From: JANMDR01 sp031376425
Lineage (GTDB): Bacteria > Pseudomonadota > Gammaproteobacteria > Burkholderiales > Usitatibacteraceae
DNA length: 29,593 nt
Direction of reading: 5' to 3'
Assembly (NCBI GenBank): GCA_031376425.1
Contig: JANMDR010000255.1
Location: 1 to 29,593 of the forward strand
Shown piece by piece: positions 21,864-29,534 of this stretch; position 1 is the first letter of the stretch, and each line of letters begins with the position of its first letter. A program made the position numbers and the translations under genes. The notes below the pieces were generated by a model. That model was not told the DNA's origin. It saw only the letters and a list, made by a program, of their open reading frames with translations, and did no database searches.

Positions 21864-24147
21864 AAAACTTAATTTCTACACTAGCACCAATATTCATTTG
21901 CGATGGATTGACGGAGCTCGTTTTCGTACTGCCTGCCGCATCAAAGTAGGTAGATGAGGTTATAGAATCTTGCCGCAATACATTGGCAAAACGAGCGCGG
22001 AACTGTAGTTTAGGCGTGTACTTATAGAGCACATACATATCTAAATCCCGCTTTGGTGTTTGGTAGCGGCTTTGAGTAATAGCGGTGCGTACATCACCGC
22101 CGCTTCTAAAGGTATAGCTCCCACCGGCAGTGACTTTGCCGCCGTTCATGCGGTAATCAAGACCCAACGTAGCATTAAACGGCGTTTGTTGGTCAAGGCG
22201 ATTATTGGGGCCGGGTATTTCATCAATTTTAGAAAAATTGCGCGCCATATTAAATCTAAAATCAATGGGTGGTCCATCTCTGACTAAGCTTTGCAGAGGG
22301 AATTTTGCATCAAACTCAATGCTCTTGCTGGTGGCGCGACCATTATTTAAAGGCTTATTCACCCAGCGGTCATCAACTAAAAGCGTGCCTCTACTATTGT
22401 AATCGCTCAAGGTGCGGATGCTCCCGCTTACGCTCATAGAGGCACCTTTTGCCCAAAAATGCTCATAGGCTACATCTACACCGGTAGCAAGTTCTGGCTT
22501 CAAATTTGGGTTGCCAGTTTGGTAGTCCGGTGCCGTTGATGTATTGACGACTGATTTAAACACGCGCGGCACTAGGCTTTGTGTATTGGGTGCTTTATAG
22601 GTGCGCGTAAGGGCTAAGCGTACCTGACGGCCTGATTTATCTGGGAATTTCCAAAGGGTTTGAAATAGCGGGCTGGCGACACTCGATTTATTTACTGTCG
22701 TCGCGATGCCGTTTCCGCTGCTAGTCGTTTCAATGCCTTCCCAGCGTAAACCCATATAAACCGACCAGTTTGGCGTTACATTCCATTCATCTTGCGCAAA
22801 AAATGCCAGTTTTTGTATTTTTGCGTCGTAGTCTTCGTTAGTCTTGACGGGCGCCGCAGCAACATTTGTTTCGGTGAGGTCGTTTTTCGTATTGCTACGG
22901 TTTAAACCTACATCCCAACCAGCCAACAAAGCGTGACCTTCAACAATGGGTGTTGAATATTTTCCAGCAAACGAAATGCGGTTATCTTTTACTGGGCTTA
23001 TTGTCACGCGGTCTAGCGTTGGTTCGTTTGCGGTGTTGAACGACTTGCTGGCATTGTCATTATGGTTTGAGCCCAAGCCTAAGTTCAATTTAAGATCAAG
23101 TTTAGCGCCTTCTTTAAGCTTGATGATCCAATTTGCGTTGTTGTTAAAGCTCAAGCCATCGCCCACGCTACTACCGCGTGAAATCGGATAGATGGTTGAT
23201 TCACCCAAAATATAATCGGTGCGTGAGTTATTTTTATTATCGTATTTGTAAAAATTAAGCGATGGATTCATCGTGAAGGAATCACCACCGCCAAGCGTCC
23301 ACGCAAGGGTGGAATATAGCCCCGCGTATTTATTGCCACCCTCGCTAGTGCTGCTACTGTAGCGTTCTAAAATTTTCTTGCCCGCCGCATCCACACCAAC
23401 AGAATCACCTTTAAAAGGGAAATTATTGGTGCCTGCCCCACCATAACCACCGAATGAATAGGCGAGCTTGCCAGCGCTATCTGCCACCGTAAAACTGAGG
23501 TTAGAGGAAGTGTAGCCGGTGCCACTGTAATAGCCTAGATTTAGGTCGCGCTTGGATACGGTAAAGCGTTTTTTCATGATGATGTTCACTGTACCGGCCA
23601 CAGCTTGGGTACTGAATTCAGCCGTAGCGGCGCGAATGATTTCAATCTTATCCACCAAATCAGGCGACAAATTATCAATAGAAAACCCCGGTGGTGGGCG
23701 CTCGCCATCAATTAAAATTTGCGTATAGCCATTGCCCAAGCCGCGCAATCGAATTTGGTTATTTTGTACCGTTACCCCCGGTAAGCGCTTCATGACGTCT
23801 AATATTTGGGTATCGCCATACTTTTTTATTTCTTCAGACGTCACCACGATTTTGGTCGCCGTATCGTTTTCGCGCGCGTCGTAGGCGGAAGCGGACGCCT
23901 TCACTTCAATCTTATCCACTGCCTGCGCAGGTTTCGTAGAGTCCTTAGGCGCATCTTTAGCGGCATCTGCGCCCGCTTTAGAGGTGCTATCAGCGGCTTT
24001 TTTCTCGGATGCGGGGGAAGGTGTGTCGGGCGGCGTGTTTTGAGCGTTAGTTGCGGTTGTGAACAGAGTAGCGATGGCTACGATGAAGCTGGACGCTACG
24101 AATGCTGGTGCGCCTAGGAAGAGCGGCCGAAATGGGATTTTTTTCAT
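21862..24147 (-). CDS. TonB-dependent outer-membrane receptor
   Basis: This is an outer-membrane active transporter of 761 residues from the ATG at 24147. It has a signal peptide (basic KKIPFR, hydrophobic core about 12-33, probable cleavage after TNA at 35) and then a low-complexity Pro/Ala/Lys/Asp/Ser linker (about 36-76). A possible TonB box VDKIEVKA (77-84) precedes the plug (EEIKKYGDTQILDVMKRLPGV, then IRLRGLGNGYTQILIDGE and IEIIRAATAEFS). A 22-strand-type barrel ends in the typical C-terminal strand GASVEIKF. The frame opens at GTG 24195 (16 residues earlier), but the signal peptide starts properly only at the ATG. No ribosome-binding site is obvious at either. The substrate is not recognisable and no Fur-type box is visible. 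It converges with hglS. Confidence 0.92.
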   Translation of the reverse strand: MKKIPFRPLFLGAPAFVASSFIVAIATLFTTATNAQNTPPDTPSPASEKKAADSTSKAGADAAKDAPKDSTKPAQAVDKIEVKASASAYDARENDTATKIVVTSEEIKKYGDTQILDVMKRLPGVTVQNNQIRLRGLGNGYTQILIDGERPPPGFSIDNLSPDLVDKIEIIRAATAEFSTQAVAGTVNIIMKKRFTVSKRDLNLGYYSGTGYTSSNLSFTVADSAGKLAYSFGGYGGAGTNNFPFKGDSVGVDAAGKKILERYSSSTSEGGNKYAGLYSTLAWTLGGGDSFTMNPSLNFYKYDNKNNSRTDYILGESTIYPISRGSSVGDGLSFNNNANWIIKLKEGAKLDLKLNLGLGSNHNDNASKSFNTANEPTLDRVTISPVKDNRISFAGKYSTPIVEGHALLAGWDVGLNRSNTKNDLTETNVAAAPVKTNEDYDAKIQKLAFFAQDEWNVTPNWSVYMGLRWEGIETTSSGNGIATTVNKSSVASPLFQTLWKFPDKSGRQVRLALTRTYKAPNTQSLVPRVFKSVVNTSTAPDYQTGNPNLKPELATGVDVAYEHFWAKGASMSVSGSIRTLSDYNSRGTLLVDDRWVNKPLNNGRATSKSIEFDAKFPLQSLVRDGPPIDFRFNMARNFSKIDEIPGPNNRLDQQTPFNATLGLDYRMNGGKVTAGGSYTFRSGGDVRTAITQSRYQTPKRDLDMYVLYKYTPKLQFRARFANVLRQDSITSSTYFDAAGSTKTSSVNPSQMNIGASVEIKF

Positions 24148-24443
24148 TTGATTATTAAATGTACTGTGAAGGGCGCGGTGGTTTTGTATCGTCACAAAGG
24201 CAAGAAATTAACGATGACGACTGTGTAAATATATTACAGCGCAAAAGCGAAAAAGTTCCGTTGTGACAGATGTTTATTTAGGCCGACATCAAAATTCGCC
24301 GCTAGTGCCGCGTTAGCAGCTGCGTGCAAACTACCAAGCTAAATGATTTTTTGTGATTGCGGGCTCACAACATTTACGTTTAGGTTTTGTGTATTTGCTT
24401 CCAGCACGCCAAAAATGGTGGCAGTAACAGCGCTAGAAACGAA
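24148..24443. other. Gene-free region upstream of the TonB-dependent receptor
   Basis: About 300 bases without a supported gene, ending at the tRNA terminator. The only structure I can support is a small inverted repeat TGTAA-N5-TTACA at 24224-24238, about 77 bases before the receptor ATG. On the minus strand its AT-rich centre could include a -10 element. It superficially resembles a LexA box but the CTGT/ACAG spacing is 11, not 8. I find no GATAATGAT-like iron box. Confidence 0.35.
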
Positions 24444-24464
24444 AATTGCCCATTAAGGGCAATT
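24444..24464 (-). terminator. Intrinsic terminator of the tRNA-Val gene
   Basis: AATTGCCC (24444-24451) and GGGCAATT (24457-24464) form an 8-base perfect stem around a 5-base loop, 7 bases past the tRNA CCA end. On the minus strand it is followed by TTCGTTTC, T-rich but imperfect. Confidence 0.65.
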
Positions 24465-24471
24465 GGTTTTT

Positions 24472-24548
24472 TGGTAGGCACGATTGGACTCGAACCAACG
24501 ACCCCCACCATGTCAAGGTGGTGCTCTAACCAGCTGAGCTACGTGCCT
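24472..24548 (-). tRNA. tRNA-Val (anticodon GAC), CCA encoded
   Basis: Read on the minus strand, the 77 bases fold as a complete cloverleaf. The acceptor stem is AGGCACG/CGTGCCT, the D-stem GCTC/GAGC with loop AGCTGGTTA, and the anticodon stem CCACC/GGTGG with loop TTGACAT. The T-stem is GTTGG/CCAAT with loop TTCGAGT, followed by discriminator A and an encoded CCA (24472-24474). The anticodon GAC is at 24512-24514 and reads valine codons GUC and GUU. The D-arm, anticodon arm and variable loop match the E. coli tRNA-Val(GAC) pattern closely. It is a single-gene transcription unit with its own promoter and terminator. Confidence 0.97.
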
Positions 24549-24559
24549 CCAAGCTGAGC

Positions 24560-24588
24560 ATTATAGCCTGCCCAGCGGGCTTGTGCAA
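24560..24588 (-). promoter_or_regulatory. Sigma-70 promoter of tRNA-Val
   Basis: On the minus strand a -35 TTGCAC (24583-24588) is separated by exactly 17 bases from a perfect -10 TATAAT (24560-24565). The expected transcription start, about 7 bases on, leaves a leader of only a few bases before the mature tRNA 5' end at 24548. The GC-leaning stretch after the -10 is typical of stable-RNA promoters. Confidence 0.8.
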
Positions 24589-24646
24589 TTTGCGTGTGGT
24601 TTTGTTGGTCACGTTTGTCACTATGATTTAGTGCAAAACACAAAAC

Positions 24647-24679
24647 AAAGCCGTTTTTACACGAGGTAAAAACGGCTTT
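24647..24679 (-). terminator. Intrinsic terminator of the SWIB-protein gene
   Basis: A perfect 14-base stem, AAAGCCGTTTTTAC (24647-24660) with GTAAAAACGGCTTT (24666-24679), closes a 5-base loop. On the minus strand the stem runs into TTTGTTTTGTGTTTT. It starts 44 bases after the stop codon at 24724. This is a strong rho-independent terminator that insulates the gene from the tRNA unit. Confidence 0.88.
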
Positions 24680-24723
24680 ATGTGCACAACTATGCTGTTA
24701 AGCAATAGCTGTTGCAGTAAGGC

Positions 24724-25182
24724 TTACTTCAAATGTGCGCTGATGAGCTTAGTCATCTCGAACATTGAAACAGTTTTCTTACCGCCGAATACAGCTTTCA
24801 GCTTTTCGTCTGCATTGATCATGCGTTTATTAACGGCATCTTGCAGGCTGTTTTTCTTGATGTATTCCCAAATTTTCTTGGTAACTTCAGTGCGTGGTAG
24901 CGGTGCTTTACCGATGACTGCAGCTAGTACATCGCTTAAGGTCATTGGCTTCATGAAAGCTGCATTTGGTGTGCGTTTAGCAGCTGGCTTCTTAGCTGCG
25001 GCAGGTTTTTTAGCAGCAGCGGGTTTCTTGGCAGCGGCAGGCTTTTTAGCAGCAGCAGGCTTTGCAACAGCCGCAGGCTTCTTGGCGGCAGCAGGTTTTT
25101 TAGCAGCGGCAGGCTTTTTAGCAGCAGCGGGCTTCTTAGCGGCAGCGGGTTTCTTAGCAGCAGCAGGTTTTTTAGCGACCAT
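24724..25182 (-). CDS. SWIB/MDM2-domain protein with histone H1-like KKPAAA-repeat tail
   Basis: This 152-residue basic protein has two parts. Residues 4-74 are twelve near-perfect repeats of the hexapeptide KKPAAA (one unit AKPAAA, one ending V), a lysine/alanine/proline tail like eukaryotic histone H1 or bacterial AlgP and BpH1. Residues about 75-152 are a SWIB domain: SDVLAAVIGKAPLPRTEVTK, then WEYIKKNSLQD, NKRMINADEKLKAVFGGKK and SMFEMTKLISAHLK. SWIB domains occur in eukaryotic chromatin remodellers, chlamydiae and many proteobacteria; the bacterial role is not established. The tail predicts nonspecific DNA binding and nucleoid association. A strong GGAGGA ribosome-binding site precedes ATG 25182, and a strong terminator follows, so it is a well-expressed single-gene unit. 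The codons vary between repeats, so the array is kept at protein level. Confidence 0.93.
   Translation of the reverse strand: MVAKKPAAAKKPAAAKKPAAAKKPAAAKKPAAAKKPAAVAKPAAAKKPAAAKKPAAAKKPAAAKKPAAKRTPNAAFMKPMTLSDVLAAVIGKAPLPRTEVTKKIWEYIKKNSLQDAVNKRMINADEKLKAVFGGKKTVSMFEMTKLISAHLK
24961..25173. repeat. 18-base tandem repeat coding for KKPAAA units
   Basis: Twelve in-frame copies of an 18-base unit (consensus on the plus strand near TTCTTAGCAGCAGCAGGC) make up the N-terminal half of the SWIB-protein gene. Units differ mainly at third codon positions. Because the unit length is a multiple of three, copy-number change by slippage or recombination keeps the frame and only alters tail length. Confidence 0.92.
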
Positions 25183-25451
25183 GTGGGGTCCTCCAGTCTG
25201 ATTGTTGAAATACGGCTTAGGTAAAGTCTAGCACTTGCGGGTCAGGTTGCGTTGCACTATAGCAATACTTAACCAAAATTGGCTAAGTGTTGTTGCAGTG
25301 CAAAATTATCTAACGCACGAGCGAGAATATACCCCATAATTTTGTGCCGTGTGCACACCTTACGCCTAAGGGTAAAAAATTCACAAAATCGGCGGTTTGG
25401 AAAACTACACCTATTTCTTAAAAATACTCGCAATATTGATTGGTAAATTTT

Positions 25452-26099
25452 ATGATTAAGTTTTCGCAGGTAGGCCATGAACTCAGTAAATATAAGCCTT
25501 TTGACGTAGTTGAGGCTAAAGCCTTGGCGCAAATTTCTGATTTCGTGGTGCGTGTTGGGGGGGGCGAAAATGGCAATTTCCTTCCCTGTATTGAACGTAC
25601 AACACTAGAGGGACATTTAACGGCTTCTGCTTGGGTGATCGACAAAACCAAACAGTTTGCACTGCTTCTGCACCATGCAAAACTCAATTTATGGCTGCAA
25701 CCGGGCGGCCATATTGACGCCGAAGATGGCGCAATGGACGTGGCGGCACGGCGGGAGTTGGCCGAAGAAAGTGGATTAATCGATGTTATTGATGCACATC
25801 AAGGACTGTTTGACGTAGACGCCCATAATATTCCCGCACGGCGCCGCACAGATGCTGCAACCGGCAAGACTGATTATGAGCCTAGTCACTGGCACTATGA
25901 TTTACGTTTTGCCTTTATTGCGCCCCATCCTGAACTGGTCGCAATATCGGATGAATCGCACGGTTTTCGCTGGGTGCCAATTGCTACGCTTCTGGGTGAT
26001 GATACCGAAGCAAGCATCCGGCGACTCGCGCAGAAAACTGTACCTATAATATTGATAGAAAGAGCATATGAAATTAGCAGATATTCGCAAGGACTATAA
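25452..26099 (+). CDS. Nudix hydrolase
   Basis: This 215-residue hydrolase is expected to cleave a nucleoside diphosphate linked to another moiety. The Nudix box spans GGHIDAEDGAMDVAARRELAEESG, split here as GGHIDAEDG followed by AMDVAARRELAEESG. By my alignment it is one residue longer between GGH and REL than the GX5EX7REUXEEXGU consensus, though the REL-EE-SG half is intact. An N-terminal part of about 60 residues precedes the fold, and the C-terminal half has SHWHYDLRFAFIA and the late SHGFRWVP strand of this subfamily. The substrate is unknown. ATG 25452 is preferred over TTG 25440; neither has a strong ribosome-binding site. The last 32 bases overlap pdxH, so the two are probably translationally coupled. 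Upstream lie 269 bases of gap shared with the divergent SWIB gene. Confidence 0.87.
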   Translation: MIKFSQVGHELSKYKPFDVVEAKALAQISDFVVRVGGGENGNFLPCIERTTLEGHLTASAWVIDKTKQFALLLHHAKLNLWLQPGGHIDAEDGAMDVAARRELAEESGLIDVIDAHQGLFDVDAHNIPARRRTDAATGKTDYEPSHWHYDLRFAFIAPHPELVAISDESHGFRWVPIATLLGDDTEASIRRLAQKTVPIILIERAYEISRYSQGL

Positions 26100-26700
26100 A
26101 TTTGCCGCTTTGAGCGAGGCAGATGTGGCGGTAGATCCAATCGTGCAATTTGAAAAATGGCTCAACGAGGCTATTGCGGCAGAGCTCCCGGAACCCAATG
26201 CGATGACGGTAGCTACTGCAGATGCCGCAGGCAAGCCATCTGCGCGAATAGTGCTTATAAAAGGCGTGGATGCTCGGGGTTTTGTGTTTTACACCAATTA
26301 TGCAAGCCGCAAGGGTCATGATATTGATGCCAATCCGCAGGCGGCCTTGCTTTTTCATTGGACCGAGTTGGAACGCCAAGTACGCATTGAGGGTCGGGTT
26401 GAGCGAGTGAGTATGGATGAATCCGACGCATACTATTTAAGTCGGCCGCTTGGTAGCCGCATCGGTGCATGGGCATCTCCGCAAAGCGCAGTGATCACCA
26501 GTCGCGAAGCCTTAGAAATGGCCATGAGCACCCTCGAAACCAGCCTCGGTCTCGCTCCCCCTCGGCCACCACACTGGGGTGGCCTGAGAGTTGTGCCCGA
26601 AGCCATTGAGTTTTGGCAGGGCAGGTCAAGCCGTTTGCACGACCGTTTGCGTTACGTGAAAACTGCAGAAGGCTGGCGTTTAGAGCGATTGGCACCTTAA
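26068..26700 (+). CDS. pdxH: Pyridoxamine/pyridoxine 5'-phosphate oxidase
   Basis: PdxH is the FMN enzyme that oxidises pyridoxine- or pyridoxamine-phosphate to pyridoxal phosphate, the last step of vitamin B6 supply in the cytosol. The 210-residue protein shows the full family pattern: DPIVQFEKWLNEA near the N-terminus, SARIVLIKGVDARGFVFYTNY (FMN phosphate region, about 58-78), QVRIEGRVERVS, a SRPLGSRIGAWASPQS loop (about 125-140), EFWQGRSSRLHDR and the C-terminal RLERLAP. Length and ends match the E. coli enzyme. It overlaps the Nudix gene by 32 bases and converges with the amidohydrolase gene 13 bases away. Confidence 0.96.
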   Translation: MKLADIRKDYKFAALSEADVAVDPIVQFEKWLNEAIAAELPEPNAMTVATADAAGKPSARIVLIKGVDARGFVFYTNYASRKGHDIDANPQAALLFHWTELERQVRIEGRVERVSMDESDAYYLSRPLGSRIGAWASPQSAVITSREALEMAMSTLETSLGLAPPRPPHWGGLRVVPEAIEFWQGRSSRLHDRLRYVKTAEGWRLERLAP

Positions 26701-26713
26701 TAGGGTGATCCTG

Positions 26714-28453
26714 CTATTGCAGTAATTTTGGTGTTTGGTAATACCGTGTAATCGTCTGCAAGTATGCGGGCATGTGTTTGATGGCTAGTATCCGTTGAAA
26801 AAATTCTGGATCATCATGGACGGTGAGCGGGCTCAAACGTGTTGGTTCGAACGGCAGGCCGAACCTGCAGGAAAGCGCCCGTTTTGCATCATCTGGTGTC
26901 GGCGGATCAGCCGGTTTAACTTGGCCGCAAATGAGTAAGTCTTTGATGATTTGCTCTGCCGGTATTTTTCTGGCGCTGTATTCTGGCGTAAATTGCAACG
27001 CGGTGTTTAGCCGGGTTTGGATTTCAGCCACGCTCACCGTTGGCAAATCGCTATTGGCACACTGTGCCTCCATCGCTTTGTCTCGTAGGCCACCAAATAA
27101 ATTAAGTTTCTCGGCTTGCGGTCGCAAGGCGCGTAAAGCCGCAGCGTCGCCGTAGAGTGGCTCACCACGAACCATAACGAGGCGCAGCGCTTCTTCAGTG
27201 GTATCAATTAAATTCCGGTAGACATCCGCTCCAGCGTTGAGAGTAGCTGGCGTCGCGTCATCAACAATCAATAAATCGGCCAACATACCGGCTTTAATTT
27301 GGCCTAATTTATTGCCCCAGCCAAGCGCCTCGGCAGGTCGTCGTGTGACCATTTCTACTAGTTCTTTATCGGTAAATTTATTGCTGAGTGCATTTTTATT
27401 AACCAAATCAGCCACTTTCAATTCGCCCAATGAATTTTTACTGCCAGAGGGTGCCCAATCGGGACCAATGCTCAAGGGTACCTTGGCTTTGCGTGCTGCG
27501 TCAATATTGGCGGTTTTGCCGTAAAGCATAAAGTTTGAAAGCGGTGACCACACCATTTTAGCGCCTGCTTTGGCAAGCTCGTCTAAATCCTGTGGTCTCA
27601 AGCCAACGCCGTGAATAGCGATAAGTTTAGGCCCTAATAAACCGCTATTTTTTAAGTAGCGTAATTCATCCGCCATGCGTGCAGAAGGGCCTTCGGCTAA
27701 ATGAATTACCATGCTGCCCTTAGTTTTTTCATTCTGCATGGCTGCCCATTCAGCGGCATCACGACCAATATCAACCCGACTAAACGCTTTCTGATTTGTC
27801 ACCGCTGAGTTTTCAATATTGCGCGCTAAACACTCGTTTTTTGAATAAGCAGCAAAAGGCCGAGAACCCTGAAGCGTGGTTGTCCCGCCCACCAACGCCT
27901 GCATCTCGCCATACCGACCAACCTCGCTACCAAGCCCATAGTAAATGTCGTTGGTGATGACTGTATTTGGGTAAGTAATGCGCTTGGTATAGTCGTCATC
28001 ATAGTTGCGCCACTCATACCTATCTTTGTATGCGCGCGGAATTGGCATGGGCGGATAAATGGCGTATTCAGGATGATTATGTAGATCAATCAGCCCAGGA
28101 TAAATCACTCCTCGGGTTTCGATAATGATCGGGAGTGCCTTGGATACCTCAGTAGAAATGGGTTCGCCAGGCGATAACACGGCCTCAATGATGCCGTTAC
28201 GAATCACCACACGGCCATTTTCAATCACCGTTCCCGCATCATCCATCGTCACCACGCGACCGCGTAGCTCCACAACGCTTTGTGGCGTCCATGCACTCGT
28301 ACTGCTTACTTCCATAGCCGGTGTGAGTAAACGCGGACTGGTGATAGCTGATGTGGCTACCGTATTGCTCGTCGAGCTTGGATTATTGACACAGGCGGTC
28401 AACATGCTTGCCGCAAATAACAATGTGAGGGCTGCAAGGTTAGTGCGAATCAT
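26714..28453 (-). CDS. Lipoprotein amidohydrolase-superfamily hydrolase
   Basis: This 579-residue protein has a lipoprotein signal peptide with lipobox LTAC (C21), so it is likely anchored in the outer or inner membrane facing the periplasm. The body is a metal-dependent amidohydrolase: PGLIDLHNHPEY (H125, H127), then MVIHLAEGPS and LIAIHGVGL as further His positions. A final Asp lies in IGPDWAPSG, and AGMLADLLIVDD closes the barrel. This resembles cytosine deaminase/imidazolonepropionase-type enzymes, but the substrate cannot be assigned. About 100 residues after the amidohydrolase domain (from VSVAEIQTRL to the end) are not part of the usual fold. The gene is divergent from the DUF72 gene with a 42-base gap and convergent with pdxH. 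Confidence 0.86.
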   Translation of the reverse strand: MIRTNLAALTLLFAASMLTACVNNPSSTSNTVATSAITSPRLLTPAMEVSSTSAWTPQSVVELRGRVVTMDDAGTVIENGRVVIRNGIIEAVLSPGEPISTEVSKALPIIIETRGVIYPGLIDLHNHPEYAIYPPMPIPRAYKDRYEWRNYDDDYTKRITYPNTVITNDIYYGLGSEVGRYGEMQALVGGTTTLQGSRPFAAYSKNECLARNIENSAVTNQKAFSRVDIGRDAAEWAAMQNEKTKGSMVIHLAEGPSARMADELRYLKNSGLLGPKLIAIHGVGLRPQDLDELAKAGAKMVWSPLSNFMLYGKTANIDAARKAKVPLSIGPDWAPSGSKNSLGELKVADLVNKNALSNKFTDKELVEMVTRRPAEALGWGNKLGQIKAGMLADLLIVDDATPATLNAGADVYRNLIDTTEEALRLVMVRGEPLYGDAAALRALRPQAEKLNLFGGLRDKAMEAQCANSDLPTVSVAEIQTRLNTALQFTPEYSARKIPAEQIIKDLLICGQVKPADPPTPDDAKRALSCRFGLPFEPTRLSPLTVHDDPEFFQRILAIKHMPAYLQTITRYYQTPKLLQ

Positions 28454-28495
28454 GGTTTAATCCTGCGAAAATTGATAAAGTACTGCAATCTTATT

Positions 28496-29494
28496 ATGAA
28501 AGTGCTGCCTCGGTTGCCTACTGATACCAAACAAGCCAGTTTATTTGATCTCGACGATGGGTCGCCTAGCGTTGCACTGCCAATCAGCGCGAAGTCGGCT
28601 CGTCGTAAATCAGTCGATGTGCTTCCGGCTATTGTGCCGGATGAATTACATGCGCTTGCACATAGCTTACCAACGCTGCTGCATTTAGGCACGTCTTCAT
28701 GGTCATTTTCAGGTTGGGCGGGCTTGGTATACGCAGGGGAAATGAGCGAAACTAAACTCGCCCGCGAAGGCTTACGCGCCTATGCACAGCATCCGCTGTT
28801 GCGGGCAGTAGGCATAGACCGTACTTTTTATGCGCCGATTGCGCAAGCCGAATATGAAAAATATGCAGATCAGGTTCCGTCACACTTTCGGTTCTTAGTA
28901 AAGGCACCGATGGCATGTACATCGCCCTATGTGCGCGATGATTCTGGTAAGTTTAGCAATAGTCCGTTTTTTTTGGATGCCGCCTATGCAGCCGAGTATT
29001 TTTGCAAGCCGTGCATATCGGGCTTAGGTGAAAAGCTTGGGGTGATGGTGTTTCAGTTTCCACCGTTAGGTTCGCAAATTCGTCATGAAGTAGATAGTTT
29101 TATCAATCGGCTGTATCGGTTTTTAAAGGCATTGCCACCGTCAGTGCATTATGCCGTGGAGGTGCGTGATGCCGCATTACTTACTGATCGCTTTTTCAAA
29201 GCATTGCTGCATAGTGGCGTGCAATATTGCGTTGGTGTGCATGCTAATTTGCCGACACCAGCTGGGCAGATCGAGCGCGCCAATGCTGTGCTACCAATTG
29301 GCGCATTTATTGCACGATGGAGTTTGCACAGCGGTTTCAAGTATGAAGACGCAAAAGCACGCTATTTCCCGTTTACGCAATTAGTCGATGAAGATTTGGA
29401 TGCGCGTAATACCTTGTGCGTTGCGGCATTACGAGCAATTGACGCGGGTTTTCCGGTATATAAGACCTCTGCACAACCACATAAAACCCGATGA
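28496..29494 (+). CDS. DUF72 family protein (YecE-like)
   Basis: This 332-residue protein belongs to DUF72, a TIM-barrel family of unknown function. Recognisable segments are LLHLGTSSWSFSGWAGLVYAG (about 62-82), GIDRTFYAPIAQAEYEKYA, HFRFLVKAP, LGVMVFQFPPLGSQ and HYAVEVRDAALLT. The N-terminal ~55 residues, with KQASLFDLDDGSP, are an extension seen in some proteobacterial members. ATG 28496 is preferred over TTG 28472. The C-terminus ends PVYKTSAQPHKTR, where many relatives continue with an NNKAEGSAP-like segment, so the 3' end may have suffered small deletions or a frameshift. The family call does not depend on that. Confidence 0.87.
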   Translation: MKVLPRLPTDTKQASLFDLDDGSPSVALPISAKSARRKSVDVLPAIVPDELHALAHSLPTLLHLGTSSWSFSGWAGLVYAGEMSETKLAREGLRAYAQHPLLRAVGIDRTFYAPIAQAEYEKYADQVPSHFRFLVKAPMACTSPYVRDDSGKFSNSPFFLDAAYAAEYFCKPCISGLGEKLGVMVFQFPPLGSQIRHEVDSFINRLYRFLKALPPSVHYAVEVRDAALLTDRFFKALLHSGVQYCVGVHANLPTPAGQIERANAVLPIGAFIARWSLHSGFKYEDAKARYFPFTQLVDEDLDARNTLCVAALRAIDAGFPVYKTSAQPHKTR

Positions 29495-29534
29495 ATTTGA
29501 GCGCTAGCGCAGCGTTGAAGAATTTCTAAGTTGA

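Noticed and set aside
24221..24239. Second LexA-like box upstream of the TonB-dependent receptor (CTGT...ACAG)
   Set aside because: The spacing between CTGT and ACAG is 11 bases, not the 8 required.
24472..24548. tRNA-Val as an integration site of a genomic island
   Set aside because: No integrase gene and no direct repeat of the tRNA 3' end is seen; neighbouring genes look like core chromosome.
24961..25173. Regular 18-base repeats suggesting a CRISPR-like array
   Set aside because: The repeats are contiguous with no spacers, are in frame and encode a protein tail.
24680..25201. Long plus-strand frame with repeated AAGFLAAAGFLA units opposite the SWIB gene
   Set aside because: It is the mirror of the KKPAAA repeat array; the minus-strand frame has a strong ribosome-binding site, a terminator and a real SWIB domain.
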